DNA of 64,000 nt, from assembly GCA_023078685.1 (NCBI GenBank), contig JALGAS010000003.1, positions 1-64,000 on the forward strand, read 5' to 3'. Below the pieces are notes generated by a model. That model did no database searches and was not told where the DNA came from. It was given only the letters and a program-made list of their open reading frames with translations. The position numbers and the translations under genes were made by a program. Shown one piece after another: positions 41,140 through 54,015 of the stretch; position 1 is the first letter of the stretch, and every line of letters begins with the position of its first letter. Source of the stretch: Neopestalotiopsis rosae (Eukaryota > Ascomycota > Sordariomycetes > Amphisphaeriales > Sporocadaceae).

Positions 41140-43176
41140 TTGTCAATCTCACTTCAGCGCACCAACAAGTACAAGCCTCGGACAAAAATGGCGGGATTAG
41201 CAGTGACATCCCCTACGGCGATCCACCCAGCCCTCAGCACAGGCAGCTCGGGCACCACCACCAGCTCGCCTAACACCGCTGGAACCAGCAGCCAAAGCAG
41301 CAGCAGCAATCTGACCACCGGCGGGGCAACGTTCAAGTCCGACATTGCCAGTGCTACCGATGCCACCACTGATGGTACCAATAATAAATCGTCATCCACT
41401 TCCACTGCCATTACTACTATTTCAGAATGTCCGCCCGCATTCCCACCTCAGTCCCTTTCCGACAGTCACCACAACTCCACTGCTACTACCTCCTCCTCAC
41501 AATTCACTTCCTTCTTTCCGATTGATCCGCCTCTGAATCACAGCTTTAGCGATGCCGTGAGAGACGGCGTCCTGCCTGGGACATCTGCTTTAGGCCTGTC
41601 CAGCCCAATCTCCGTTGCCGGCGACCCGGTCCCCGATCCGGTTCCTACTTCTATGCGAGGACACCGCAAAAGCGCCCTGTCCATTGAGTCCATTCCACGC
41701 CAGACTATTATGAAGGCTTTGGCTTCGGTCGCTCGCAACAATAAACCTGAAGCTCTGTCCTTGCCCGGCATGTTGTCCGCGCAATCGGGCGCCGAGGCCC
41801 GCCCCTCGTCCTCTTCGTCGCAGCGGCTGGCCGACGCGCTGAATGAGCTCGCCAATCGCAACACACCCACCACGGCTTTCCCTGCCCTGCAGTCGCCTTG
41901 CTTCTACCACCAACGCTTTGATGACGCCGTCGATATCGACAGGGTCTTGGAGGAGATCAAGAATGACGACTATATGTCGCATTCCCGGCTGGTGCAGACA
42001 GCCACTGGTGTGCGCGAGGTCTCCAAGCAACTGCAGCGCAGACCTATCCGCCGCGCTGTGCGCAATGTTATGATTGTCACCAAGGCCCGCGACAACGAAC
42101 TAGTCTTTCTCACCAGAGAGCTGACTATGTGGTTGCTAAGGACGCCGCGCTACGGATCCGACATTGGCGTCAACGTTTATGTCGACGCTAAGCTGCGGAA
42201 CTCTAAGCGTTTTGGCGCAGCCAGCATCGTTGAGGACGATCCACGCTTCCACTCCAAACTCCGCTATTGGTCCCCGGATCTTTGCTGGAGCCAACCAGAG
42301 AAGTTTGATCTCGTGCTCACGCTCGGCGGTGATGGCACCGTCTTGTTCACATCATGGCTGTTTCAAAGGATCGTGCCACCCGTCCTGTCCTTTAGCCTGG
42401 GCAGCTTGGGATTCTTGACGAGCTTCGAGTTTGAAAAGTACAAGCATCACTTGAATCGCATCATGGGCGATGAAGGCATGCGCGTCAACCTGCGTATGCG
42501 CTTCACATGCACCGTCTATCGGAATGGCGCATCGGGTAACGAGCCCGAGGAAGGCGAGCAATTTGAAGTTCTCAATGAGCTGGTCATTGACCGCGGCCCT
42601 TCCCCTTACGTCTCCAACCTGGAGCTATACGGAGACAATGAGCTCTTGACCGTCGTACAGGCAGATGGATGCATCTTCTCTACGCCGACTGGCTCAACCG
42701 CATACTCGCTCTCGGCCGGTGGCTCACTCGTGCACCCTGACCTTCCAGCCATTCTCTTGACGCCCATCTGCCCTCACACCCTCTCCTTCCGGCCCATGGT
42801 CCTCAGTGACACCATGCTGCTGCGCGTGTCGATCCCCCGCAACTCGCGCGCCACTGCGTACTGCGCCTTTGACGGCAAGGGCCGCGTCGAGCTGAAGCAG
42901 GGCGACCACGTCACCATCACGGCGTCGCAGTACCCCTTCCCCACCGTCATGGCCACGGGAACCGAGTGGTTCGACAGCGTGTCCCGGACGCTGCAGTGGA
43001 ACACGCGCGCCGCCACGCAAAAGGGCTTTGAGAACAATGCGAACGGCGGCGGCAGCGTCAAGGAGGACGAGGAGCCCGAGTGGGATATTGACACGGACTC
43101 GGCCTGCTACGCCAGCGAGGAGGGCAGCATCAGCGCGAGTCCTCTCAGGAGACAAATGAGTCTCCTTGGCATGTAG
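41140..43176 (+). CDS. NAD kinase (ATP-NAD kinase)
   Basis: Phosphorylates NAD to NADP using ATP; probably cytosolic (Utr1-type), as no targeting signal is visible. 678 aa, no intron. The first roughly 250 residues are Ser/Thr/Ala-rich low complexity. The kinase region begins near 305 (RNVMIVTKARDNELV). The GGDGT motif is at about residues 397-401 (FDLVLTLGGDGTVL), followed by SLGSLGFLTSFEF, NELVIDRGPSPYVSNLELY and the NAD-binding TPTGSTAYSLSAGGSLVHP at about 515. A shorter start at Met17 (MAGLAV) is possible. The C-terminal 60 residues are acidic and Ser-rich. Confidence 0.94.
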   Translation: MSISLQRTNKYKPRTKMAGLAVTSPTAIHPALSTGSSGTTTSSPNTAGTSSQSSSSNLTTGGATFKSDIASATDATTDGTNNKSSSTSTAITTISECPPAFPPQSLSDSHHNSTATTSSSQFTSFFPIDPPLNHSFSDAVRDGVLPGTSALGLSSPISVAGDPVPDPVPTSMRGHRKSALSIESIPRQTIMKALASVARNNKPEALSLPGMLSAQSGAEARPSSSSSQRLADALNELANRNTPTTAFPALQSPCFYHQRFDDAVDIDRVLEEIKNDDYMSHSRLVQTATGVREVSKQLQRRPIRRAVRNVMIVTKARDNELVFLTRELTMWLLRTPRYGSDIGVNVYVDAKLRNSKRFGAASIVEDDPRFHSKLRYWSPDLCWSQPEKFDLVLTLGGDGTVLFTSWLFQRIVPPVLSFSLGSLGFLTSFEFEKYKHHLNRIMGDEGMRVNLRMRFTCTVYRNGASGNEPEEGEQFEVLNELVIDRGPSPYVSNLELYGDNELLTVVQADGCIFSTPTGSTAYSLSAGGSLVHPDLPAILLTPICPHTLSFRPMVLSDTMLLRVSIPRNSRATAYCAFDGKGRVELKQGDHVTITASQYPFPTVMATGTEWFDSVSRTLQWNTRAATQKGFENNANGGGSVKEDEEPEWDIDTDSACYASEEGSISASPLRRQMSLLGM

Positions 43177-44201
43177 AAGGAGCAGAAGAAGAAGAAGAGG
43201 AGGAATTATAAGAAATGGTCAGCCACACACAAAGAGAGACAAGACAAAACAAGACAACATGAGATGAGAACTTTTCCCTCTCACACAACGCATTCGATAC
43301 CCTTATAGCACCCGAATTCTCCCTCCCACTTGACCGGGACCATGACTTGCCCGTCGATGGCAATAGACTAAGATTACATACAAATCCCACCTAGACCTTA
43401 GAAAACAGAAAACAAATCGGTTCCCGCCCAAAACCAAATCAATAACAAAAGAGATGACGATACCACAACAAGGTGGACAATCACTTTTTTTCTTCTTCAC
43501 ATTATTTTTACATTACTTGAGAGCGACTTGGTATTAGGGAGCGATGGTTCATGGTGTTCGACAAGGCCTTCTTTTCACTTGTTCTTCTCCCGCGTGTCAT
43601 GCGCAGCCTTGTTTAGATAGATCACCTACTCGAGGTGGAAATCAGTACAATCGTTTCATGAATACAATGTGAATCAGCGTCGGTTATCAGGAACAAGATT
43701 ATACATGCACAAATGACCAAGATGACTTTTTTTTTTTTCAATACGATTTGGTTGTTTGAGAATTCGTGAATCATTTCTATTCTTCACCATCATATATTCC
43801 ATTGACTTTTACAGAGGTAACCTCTTATCATATCCCTTGCCCTCCCACCCCGCCAAGTAACGCACGCAACGATTGAGAGGTATATATAGCACAAGAAGAA
43901 GAAAAGTGGTTTCGTAACCTCTTAAAGGGTTTCCCTTTTCCCAACTAGACCAAATGATCCATAATCCAACAAAGATTCGCTTTCCGGCTTTTTTGAGTTA
44001 CAAAAACACGCGCGAGACCAAACAATGTCTCACTGATGAGAAGCGCTCTACAGCAGGAAAAAGACGTGTTGGAAATCTGCTCATTGATAAGCAAATCAAA
44101 ACACTCTCTTCCTCCCACGCTGCAACACCACAACGCCAAGCAAGCAACAGGCGCTTTCTGCTCGACGTATCGAGTCATCTTGGATACCATCATGGCACAC
44201 C
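43177..44201. other. Convergent intergenic region
   Basis: 3' flanks of the NAD kinase and homeobox genes. The start is GAAGAAGAAG-rich (43180-43200), and T-rich and A-rich tracts follow. No gene seen. Confidence 0.5.
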
Positions 44202-46409
44202 TCACCGCCAGTTGCCCTGGCTGAGAGCCAGCAAACCAGCAACGCAATCCACGTCGCCCTTTTTGCTGGGGCTCACCTCGCCGCGCATAAATCTCTCCAC
44301 CTCATCGTTGCTTCTCCGCGACTTTCTGACCGCACCTCCTTCGTCTTCGCTCTCGTCGTCGTTGTCCGCCACATCGGAGCCGCCGTCCTCGAAAATCACC
44401 AATGATCGGTCGTTGGCACCCTTTCCACCTCGCAATCGTGGTACTGGTGCCGTATTTGAACGTCCACCAAGGAACGTCCGCTTGGGGCTGCCCATGCTTA
44501 TCGAATGGTCCATCAAACGAGGTCCAGGGCGTCGCGCATTCAGACCCTTCTGAATAGCAGACATGGCTCCAGAATTTATGCTTGGAAGTGGCCGACGCCG
44601 ACCCATTGCGTTTCCATCCTTGCCGGGGCTCCAGTTCTCCTTGTCCGAGTCTCCCGAGGGCGACAAGACTTCGATAAGACTTGCTTTACCATATTTATTG
44701 GCCGGTTCATACTCGTCAACAAAGGAACGCTGAGGTCTCTCGAGAGCAGCCGCATTGGCAATGCTCTGTAATCTTGCCACACTGCTGCTGGAGCGCGCAA
44801 GCTTGGGCTTCTTGTTGTTCAGTTCGCGTCGGCCCAAAGGTGTCGCGTTTCTCTTGGCACTGTTAGGCTTGGGTACATTACTGTACCCGGGCATGTGTCC
44901 ATGGACCAGGTTGGCAAGACTGCTGGTTGAGCTGCTTGACCGCAGGAGCGAGATAGCCGCAACAGCTGAGCCCGACGACTCATTCTCGGCAAGTTTGGTC
45001 AGCTCATCACGGGTGTCGGCATCACAGCAGGACTCCCAAGCCGACACATCTCGCGAGCGGCCGCGTGGTAGTTGTGGAGGTAGGTTTGCTGTAAGGGCTG
45101 AAATGGGTGGAAGGGTGATGCCAGCCAGCGCGCTCTTACTCCGTTGCAGGATTCGCGGGGCACGAACAGGCGGAAGGGTAGCGGAGACCAAGGATGCGGT
45201 TTGAGTTTCCCGAGGGGGCGACTGCAGCGAATCCACAATCTCAGCTTTGCCCTCCAGTGACAACGAAATCCGAAACTGCGATGACGGTTTTGACGGCCGG
45301 GACAGCGATTGAGAAAAGGTCGAGCGTAGTGAGTCATTTGCTTCCGACTTTCCTGCTCCAATGAGGCTCTCGAGTCTATATACCTTGTGAGTAAAAGCCG
45401 TTGGGGGAGTGTCAATGGACCAAGGCACATACCTCAGTGGCTCGTGCCTCGATCCCTCTACATTAGGAGCAGAGAAGGGCTCGTTTGTGTGCCAGCGGTT
45501 GGATAGATAACCCACACGACCGGGAAGAGATTGAGACAATGCTGAGCCTTCGCTGGCCAAGCGGTCATTTTGTGAAGAAGACGGCAATGGCAGCCCCCTA
45601 ATCGAGCCCGGCTCAGAATGCCGTCTATCTTGCCTCGACGACTCTGCAGCGGCAGCAATGTCGCCGAGTGAATTCCGGGGCCAGTCCTGGGAAGCGGCAT
45701 ACGCTGGTAAAGGAGAATGTTGGGCCACGTCGGCGGAGCGCGTCGCCTCAACCGCGTCTACTCCCTCGGCAGCGCTAAAAGACGGGTTCTCTGACGACAG
45801 CATGTGCAAGCTGCCACCAAACCTGAGCTGAGCAATCTCCTGTGGTGACAGCGGACGTGATTTCCGGCGGTCATTCTGGCGGCGATTCTGAAACCATATC
45901 TGTAATTGTGGAAAGGACATGTTAGCAAATGGACTGGGATATATAATTAATTGGCCAACACCAGGAGCCAAAAACATCATGAGAAATGTAGACTAACTTG
46001 AACTTCCTTCTCGTTTAGACTAACGCGTTTTACCAAGTCCAGACGCGCCGCCTTATCGGGCTTTGGGTTGGCATTATACGCGGCCTCGAGAATTGACTTG
46101 TCTTGGGTGCTGTATATGGGAAAAAAAGACCCCGTGTTAGTTTACCAATTCACCTGCAGAGACCGACCGCCTTTGGAGGGGCAATCCTTACGTGGTCCTC
46201 TTCCTCTTTCCCTTGGGATGCTTCTGGCTCTCGTCGTACTGTGAGGTATAGCTGGTGTCGAGCTGGAAGGAAGATTCGAGGGAGAGACTGGACGAGTCGG
46301 GGTTGCTGGTCTGCGAGCTGCGGAAGTTGACGCTCTCCTGGCTGAGCAAGGACGAGTCTTGTACAGCCGAAGCTGGGGAAGAAGTCGGCGAGGGGACGTG
46401 CGAGGACAT
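44202..46409 (-). CDS. Homeodomain transcription factor
   Basis: Nuclear DNA-binding regulator, 675 aa in three exons: 46409-46192, 46109-45998 and 45899-44202 (introns 82 and 98 bp). The homeodomain spans about residues 66-125: a basic arm KGKRKRTTT, helix 1 QDKSILEAAYNANPKPDK, helix 2 RLDLVKRVSLNEKEV and recognition helix QIWFQNRRQNDRRKSR. It is of the typical (60-residue) class with the invariant W, F, N and R. The recognition helix begins exactly at an exon junction (VQ/IWFQ). The remaining 540 residues are Ser/Pro-rich with basic patches and no other domain I recognise. It resembles Yox1-like fungal homeobox proteins, but a specific orthologue cannot be named from sequence alone. Confidence 0.9.
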
Positions 46410-47428
46410 GACTTTTTTTCGAGGCGGACGAGCGTTATAGTAGATGCATCACTCGGTGGTGGTGGGGTCCGGCACAAGTTTGGAAGCGAGTGAAGTTGTT
46501 CCTGGGCGTCGTGTGTTTTGTTATTATGATTATTGTTGTTGTTTTTTTGTTGTCGTACAGCAGGAGGATCCTCGTTGGGACGTCGAGAATAAGTGAGGAA
46601 AGAGATGGGGGGGAGAGAGTGAGTCCACGGTCTGTTCGGTCGAGGCAAAGTGTATGCACGCGTTGTTTGGCCCAGACTGTATGTAGAAGGGAGGTGGACG
46701 AGGCGAGGAATGACGGAGACGAGGGAAGGGGAGTAAAAAAGAGGTGAGGTTGGTGTTGAAGATGTATGTAATATGTATGTACGTGCTGGGATTGGAAGGC
46801 AGGTAGGTAGGCAAGTAATAATGGTGGAACGCGGGACGGACAGACCAGAGAGGGTCAATCAAATCAATCAATTCAATTCATAAATCGAAATCAAATCATG
46901 TCCATTCAGAAAGACAGACAGACAAGCAGAGACAAGAGAGACAGCGGAGTCCCGTTTCCAAGATCAGATCAATGCTCTCCACCAGCCCCAAGTCGCGTGT
47001 AGGGAAGTGAAAGCTCCATGTCCAGAAAGCAGAAGGCTCATTTTTAGCTGCTAAAGCCCAACCCCGAAAGGCACGCTTTAGCACGCTGGACCCCTGCCAA
47101 CCCGCCCGTCCCCCCGTCCCCCAGCACCCGCGTCGCTGACCTGCGCGAGACTGGGCGAATCACAGCGCGCCGGTGGGCAGCGTCCTTGCTGGATTCGGAA
47201 GTATGTGTACAAACCAAAAAATCAAAAGCCCCTCCACCGTCACGTCTAACGATGCCAGTTGACGCGCTTTCCATGCTCTTAGTTGACATCCCCATCCATC
47301 ACCAAAGTGACGGCACGAAATTCTTTTGCACTTTTTCCAATTAGTGTCAAGTGTCCTATGTAAAAGGTACTCGGTAGTCCCCCCAAATTAACACGTACTG
47401 TAGTAGAAACAGCAAGTTCCAAAATGGA

Positions 47429-47463
47429 GTCGGTCAGTCGGTCAGTCGGTCAGTCGGTCAGTC
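47429..47463 (+). repeat. Tandem octamer GTCGGTCA, 4.4 copies
   Basis: Four perfect head-to-tail copies of GTCGGTCA plus GTC. It lies about 1 kb upstream of the homeobox start. Confidence 0.9.
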
Positions 47464-48330
47464 AATTATTCTCTAAGCAACCGACAACAACATGACAACA
47501 CAATTTTTCGGCTTGATCCGCTCCATAACAAACCATTGACAAAACAACTTTTGCCGACTTGTACTATTCCACCACCAATTTTTTGCTCAACACTAATAAA
47601 ACCACAAGAGAGAAGCTAGAACCGAGCAAAACAATATTTCATCATATTCATCATTAGCAATTGAAACCTGCGTCAAAACGCCTCATTCTCGACCCTCGAA
47701 CCCCAAAGTCGCGACAGACAATTGGAAATGAGCACTTCACATGGATGTAGTAGTATTTGGTAGTATTCATTTGAACAATCATGGCCAAGGTCACCTATTG
47801 TTTACTTTCACTACATAACACATTTGCTGCATGTCTCCTAATAGCGCAGAGCTTAAGCCAACGCAAAACGCATTGTCCCTCCCCCAAAAGAGCGCCAGCC
47901 AGCAAAGCCAGTGGGGTACTGTAAAAGCAGTGGTCCAGAAGAGAAGAAAGAAGGAAAGAAACCTGCGACAAAATGGAAAGTGAAACATGGACAGATGAGT
48001 GCCTAGCCATTTGATAGCTAGCTCTTCTCGTTGCAAGCTTGTTCAATGTTGCTTTTCTTGAAATTTCCGAAGCTGGATTTTGTATGCGAGAATATGATGA
48101 ATGTTAATATAAAAAAGAGTAAAATACTTCCTTGCTCAACTTAATTTGAGTTGACGAATGCATATAATTTCTCTTGCCCATGTTGCGTAGGTAAGCAAAT
48201 AAAGGTAAGCAAGTGCCTTTCTTGTCTCTTTTTGGCGCGTTTCTCTTCTACATACAACAACGTTGGACCCGGTCTGGCTGTTGATCCGTTCGTTGAGACA
48301 TGTGTGGCTCCACCATACAAAGAGAGCAAC

Positions 48331-48406
48331 GAGAACGGGGAAAAGAAACATGGAGAACGGGGAAAAGAAACATGGAGAACGGGGAAAAGAAACATGGAGA
48401 ACGCGG
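48331..48406 (+). repeat. 22-bp minisatellite, about 3.4 copies
   Basis: Unit begins GAGAACGGGG and continues AAAAGAAACATG. Three perfect units start at 48331, 48353 and 48375, and a partial unit with one change (GAGAACGCGG) starts at 48397. Confidence 0.92.
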
Positions 48407-49238
48407 CCAGACCGAAGCTGCCCTAAAACTGGTTTTTCCTTTCCTTTTACAACGCGAATCTATGTTCATAGGTTCTTCCTTCTCATGCACTGCGAATACG
48501 GCCCGTCGCGCGGAAGCAATCCGGTGAGAAGAAGAAGAAAACGGAGACACCAAGGCGCGAAAGAGAGACGATGACCAGCCAAAAGCCAGCCCGCTGTTGT
48601 GCTCTTTTGTCTCGGATTTCCGTTGTCACTTTCTTGATCTTCCCACTGCCATCTGCTTTTGTAAAAATAGCTTACATCAGTTATCATCCATGCAACCATG
48701 GAAAGGGCTGTTCATAATAAGCTTTTAGGCTGTCCGGCCTCGCCTCTGGGCGGTGAAAAAGTTTACTCCAGGGCAGGGGTCTCGTTGATTTCGTGTGATT
48801 CCAATAAACCCAAAAAGTCTAGAAGAGCATTCCTCTTTTGGCTCTTGATATTGTCTCTGGCACTAAAATGCTAGCTCCAATGACGTAGGCCGTGATACTC
48901 GATATCATATAGACTTTCATTACTATTACGAGTTGCCTGCCCAGTTGAGTGATATGCTCAAATGTTCTGCGCATGTATGGGCAGCGATCATGATTTCACC
49001 GGAAATTGATTCATTGCCATGAAGAAAGCAATCTGATATAATAAAATGGGGCCATGAGAAACACAACACATCATAATAGCTTTGGCACACAAGCCTCGCA
49101 TGTTCGTTCTCTGGTATCATTCCGATTCGTCGAAATCATGTCAGAAGTACGGCATTGTCATAACGCCAGCCTGGTAAACTCCAAAACCCCGTTTCCTTGG
49201 ACGGCTGCCTTCTGTCTTTGCTCTTTTCGTCGCTCTCA

Positions 49239-51865
49239 TCAGAGACCAGCCAACACGCTCTGGATGCCGACGCTCTTGGAGTCTTCTCGGTTGCTGACGA
49301 ATACCTTGAAGTCAGCCTTGGACAATCTCTTCCCGCCTCCCGCGCCTCCAGCAGCAAGATTCCTGCTTCGTTCTTTCAGCGCCTCGGGTCCAATGATGAA
49401 CAAATATCCAATCTCGGTCAGCAAGTCCACACTGGCCTCGACATCCTTGCTCAGTGACCACTCTGCCTGCTTCAAAGTACCGACATATTTTGCGATATCT
49501 TTGGTGACCATGAGACCTCCGGCAGCATTCACTTTGAATCGTTTGAAATGTTCAAGTAGCAACCTCTGTAGGGCGAGTGCAAGTTGGTCGCCAAAGTGAG
49601 ATCGGTTGGCTCCGTCGACGGCCTGCGAGATGAGGCTCAAGGCACGTGTCAAGAAGGCGCATATAACATCGCACGTCGGGGTCTGGAGGTTCTCCAGCAC
49701 CGAATCATCTTTGGGTAGAAAATCAACCTTTTTCTGGTTGCCGAGCTGTTTGGTCACGTAGTTGGCCAAAACATCTAGCGTAGACTTGAGTACGCCATTC
49801 GTCTTCTTCTCGATAGCTTCTATTCCCATCTTTGTCTGAGCTTCCATACTGCGACGAACAGTTGTGTTGGACTCGGCAAGGCGGATAAGGACCGTCGTGA
49901 TGAATCGAGACATAATGCTGGTAATCGTGACAGCCGGGCGGACAGAGGGGAGATATGCCAAGTCTGGTTCTGTCTTGACGTTCTCCTGGGAAGCAGACTT
50001 CTCCAAAGCGGCGTCCAGTGCTGTCTCCACATAGACCTGTCCCATGTTGGTCATGAGCAGGTTCAATAATACTGCCACGTCTTTTGGCGTTTCTGTCTGA
50101 TTGCCCAGCTCGAGTGTACGTCGGACACTCTCTGCCAGCCAGCGCATCATACGCTTGGCGTTGGCTGTGCTGAGAATCCCATCGTCTTCTGAGACTTCAA
50201 TCTCGTTCTTGTTCTTGTCCGCGTCTGAAACACCACCGATCCTCAACATGAGAGCTTTCTGTGTAGGCGTCAAATCAGATGATTCAAGTCGTTCCAGGTA
50301 GGCATCCTTTGCAGACGCCATGAGTTGCGAGCCCTGTTGAGCCAAGGAAGCCATGAAACCAGTAGGCGCCTTTTTTCTCCTTGAGTGGTAAATGTTGTAT
50401 TTGAAGAGCAGCGAGTTGAACAATTCCTCCAGACTCTTCTTTTCACGCTCAATGTAGGAGTTGCCTACCATGTAAGGCACGAACAACTCTTCCATCTGTT
50501 GGTCCAGCGTCTGCGCAATTTGTGCTGTGCACGGTTCGGGATTCTCTGTGAGGCCATGTTGCTTGAGGTCTTCAATCAAAGAACTAATGTAGCTCCTAGA
50601 TGCATGTAGGGAGCGCAAGAATGCAAGCGTAGATATGGTATTTGCCTTGTCCAAGACCATCTCGAGTCGCTGTTGTATAGACTGCTGGAAAACTCTTTGA
50701 ATAAACTTGGTCAGGACGGTCTCGTAGTAGGGAAATGCTCGCTTGATGATGAATGACTCTTCTTGCATGACGATCTTGACCTCGTCGATAAGAGACTGTA
50801 AACTCGGTTCAACTCCAGGAGGGTCCTGATCTGGGTCTGCCAGCTGATCCCACGTCTCTCCATCCGTTGTGACCTCATCAGTAATGAGTTGATTGCGATC
50901 AATGAAGAATTGATGTTGGTTGACAAACACAGCAATGACACTTGCGCCTCCATTGAAATCGTGGAGCACCTTGGCGCATTCCATCATATCGTCAAAGTTT
51001 TGGCGTCTGTAGCTGTTGTTGAACTGTTTGAGAAGATCTTGCTCCAGTGTCTCGCAGAATTTTTCCAGAACCTCTCGGGTGTTGTGATTGGGTCTACCTG
51101 CTCCAACGACACCATTCGTGACGCCATTTCGGTAACCATTCGTCTGTCCCCATGCCACGAGGTCGAGTCTCTGACTGATACGCATCAGCTGTTGGGCAAT
51201 GACTGCGCAGCGCACCTTGTTTTCTGCGCCACCTTGTCTTCTAATGTCCTGAAGTGATGTAAGTTCTCCGGTCTCGCTGACCTCAAGCCAGCATTGGATC
51301 AAAAAATTGGCATCCTGAGCTCGTCTTCTTTTCCTGTCTAGCTCCTCCAGCTTCTCGCCAATCTGCACAGCGACATTTCCACCACCATCGGCACGGTTTC
51401 CACGATCGCTTCCATTGGGGTTATTTAAAGTAATATCCAGGGCTTCGAATGAGTCGATGGATTGGTCAAGCTTGCGACCTAGTGTATCGAGTGTCTGATC
51501 GTGCTGGGCCTCGGCGCGCCGTACCTGGGATAGAAGTTCAGATTCCTTCTCCTGGAGCTCCTCCGAGAGATTGCTGAGCCCTTGAAGCGCATCTATACAA
51601 GAAGATAATCTGTCAGCGAATCATTCAGGCAGTACAGTACATATAATTGGGAATGGAGACAAGGCATACTTTCAAATGTCCGGATCAGGGGTTTCGGGTC
51701 GAAGGCTGCTGTTGTGGGACCTGAACGACGATTCGCAGCGCTCACGCTCTCAGCCAGGTCGTCGACAAAATCGCGAACGATAAAGTCCTTGTTGGAGAAG
51801 TCCTCGAGGCTATAGCTGGGTCCCTTGGGAAACAGGGCCCTCGAGCCTGACCCCGTTCGCTCCAT
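49239..51865 (-). CDS. SEC10: Exocyst subunit Sec10
   Basis: Component of the octameric exocyst that tethers secretory vesicles to the plasma membrane at growth sites. Two exons (51865-51670 and 51592-49239; 77-bp intron), 849 aa, usual for fungal Sec10. The start is the ATG giving MERTGSGSRALFPKG; the open frame runs a few codons further up without an ATG. After SLEDFSNKDFIVRDFVDDL comes an N-terminal coiled coil (LSNLSEELQEKESELLSQVRR...KLDQSIDSFEALD, about 70-125). The helical-bundle CATCHR body follows (ASVIAVFVNQHQFFIDR, IKRAFPYYETVLTKFIQRVF). The C-terminal region includes LLLEHFKRFKVNAAGGLMVTKDIAKY. Confidence 0.93.
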
Positions 51866-52720
51866 GGGGCTCAACGGTTGGTGGTAGTAACAGCGACTGT
51901 CGCATGAAGCATCATGAGTTGGCAGGCAAAATGGCGGCTTTCACGGCGCTGCTGCCGGGGCGCAAAATATGATGTTGTCGAGTAACAGTCCGGTAGCCGT
52001 TTCCCCGTCTCGGACTTTGAGTATAACCGAATCGTATCAATGGTCGCCGTCAAGTGTCTGTCGTTGTTGGGAGCTAAGGTATCATGGGAGGTGTTCCAAG
52101 TCACAGACAGCGTGGATCCAAAGAGGGACAGTTCAATGAATGGCGGGATGTCCCCAATGCGGTACGTACCTGATGTTACAGGGATCAGCTACGATTGGGC
52201 TGCGGAGCCAAGAGCAGCTTAGCCACACCCATTCACTGCTGCTGCAGGCGCTGCAGGTCCGCTGAGCTGCCTGGCGTCAGTGCACTAAACAGCCGCTAAC
52301 CGGCTGGGTTCTGGGCACATGGCTGCCCGTCTGCCCGCCACAGACCGGGGCGACAACGCAGGCTTCCCCAAAAACTGACGTTGCACTTTCTGACGATCGC
52401 CAGTTCGCGATTGGCAAACCACTACACCTCCCGGAACCAAACGCAGCTTTGCTTCCTCGGCACCTAGGTACTCAGCAGAACACAGCTTCGCCTCGGCTTG
52501 GTATACAAGCAGACGAGGCGAGTCGTGCGTGGCTCAGATTCCCACCACTACGTCTCTCTTTTACTGGCGATCTGTTCTCAGAACGAACAGAACCTTTCTT
52601 TCTTTTACTTCTTTGCGTAGAGTGTTCTCTCAATCTCAGTTACTACTCGACACCTTCTGTGAGATTTTGATGAAGTTCTAGCAGAAAACTCGGGTTCAGT
52701 CACGCAACACAAACGCCAAC
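51866..52720. other. Bidirectional promoter region, SEC10 and NUS1
   Basis: 855 bp between divergent start codons. No gene seen. The stretch at 52550-52620 before NUS1 is T/C-rich. Confidence 0.5.
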
Positions 52721-53816
52721 ATGCCGTTCAGCGCGCAGGACACGGCTAAGTACCGTGAAGATGTACGCAGTGATGGCAAATCCTTGCAAGCCGCGGAGCG
52801 AGAACAGCTCCTCAAGGTACGTCGTCTAGCTCGTGATTACCGACATTTACACAAGGAGCATGTTACTGATCTAATGGCAACAGCCATACCTCCCCTCGCC
52901 GCCCACAAGCCCCTCGAAGGACAGTAAAGTTGTGTCTTCGAGATACCAGTCGACAGAGCCCTCCCGATTTGGCGTAAGGGGCTTTCTTCGAGAGCAACTC
53001 TACAGCTTCACCTACGCCTTGATTCACATCATATTCTCTTTCTATATTCGACTGCGCATTGCCTACCATGCTCTGTCGTTACACGTCGTCTCGGTTCTAG
53101 GCTACCACCACCGCACACCCGAGTATATTGCCCGGGATGTTCGCACGCTGAAGAAAAAGCCGAGGCATGTCTCTATAATCATGTCACTGGAGGATGGCGG
53201 AAAACGCGGAGATGCCAAAGTGAAGCTTCTTAACGACGTTGCAGACATTACGGCATGGTGCGCCTCGGCGGGCATCCCGATCTTGACCGTCTATGAAAAG
53301 ACGGGCATTCTTAAGGACAACATGGAGAGCGAACGCCGCGAGATATCGAGGAGATTGCAAGACTGGTTCGGCAAATATCAAGCACCGGAACTTCATGTAC
53401 ACTCGCCCAACATGCCACCTCTTGGGCCACCCAACTACCGCAGCAACAGCGCAAAGGGCGGCTTCAACACGGTGGACGGCACGGTTTCCAAGATGGGCGT
53501 CAACATCATCTCGGCCGAGGACGGCCGTGATTCCGTCGTGGATCTGACCAAGGTTCTGACCGAAATGTCACAGCGCGGCAAGCTTCGCCCAGAAGAGGTC
53601 ACAATGAATGTCATTGATCAAGAGCTACGACAAGTCTTGCAAGAGCCGGATCTTCTCATCTCGTTTGCGCCTTGGGTTGACCTGCAATCGTACCCGCCCT
53701 GGCAGATTCGACTGACGGAGATTTATTGCGAACCTGACAACCAGGGAGTGAGCTACCAGGTATTCCTCAATGCCCTGCGGAGATACTCGAGCGCTACTTT
53801 CAAGCTTGGAAAGTAG
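52721..53816 (+). CDS. NUS1: NUS1/NgBR subunit of cis-prenyltransferase
   Basis: Regulatory partner of the dehydrodolichyl diphosphate synthase Rer2/Srt1 at the ER, needed for dolichol and protein N-glycosylation. Exons 52721-52816 and 52884-53816 (67-bp intron), 342 aa. One hydrophobic segment (about 58-80, YSFTYALIHIIFSFYIRL) anchors it. The degenerate cis-prenyltransferase fold follows: PRHVSIIMSLEDGG, LLNDVADITAWCASAGIPILTVYEKTG, and at the end DLLISFAPWVDLQSYPPWQIRLTEIY and FLNALRRYSSATFKLGK. The catalytic Asp of true prenyltransferases is absent, as normal for NUS1. The conserved C-terminal RxG-type end is represented by KLGK. Confidence 0.9.
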
Positions 53817-54015
53817 AAAAACAACTGCTTCATAGACCTGCAAAGTGGATTCACTCCAACGGGCGTTTAGAGGATATCTGTTTATGGTTGGGTGGCTTGG
53901 CAATGGTTTGGTAGGCCCATAGGCAACATATAGACATAATACCCATTTCTCACGGCGCTTAGAGACGTTTTCTCCAGGAAACATGATTTTAGTAATTTCG
54001 TGTTGATATTTGTCA

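Larger units (their letters stand above)
46410..49238. other. Long upstream region of the homeobox gene
   Basis: 2.8 kb without a convincing gene; many overlapping short ORFs are low complexity. It contains poly-purine/pyrimidine stretches (46490-46760), an octamer repeat (47429-47463) and a 22-bp minisatellite (48331-48406). A long promoter and 5' UTR are usual for developmental regulators. Confidence 0.45.

Noticed and set aside
44505..44771. ORFs antisense to the homeobox gene
   Set aside because: Shadows of a long real exon in other frames.
48263..48574. Lys/Glu-rich ORF spanning the 22-bp repeat
   Set aside because: The open frame is produced by the minisatellite, and both strands are open for the same reason.
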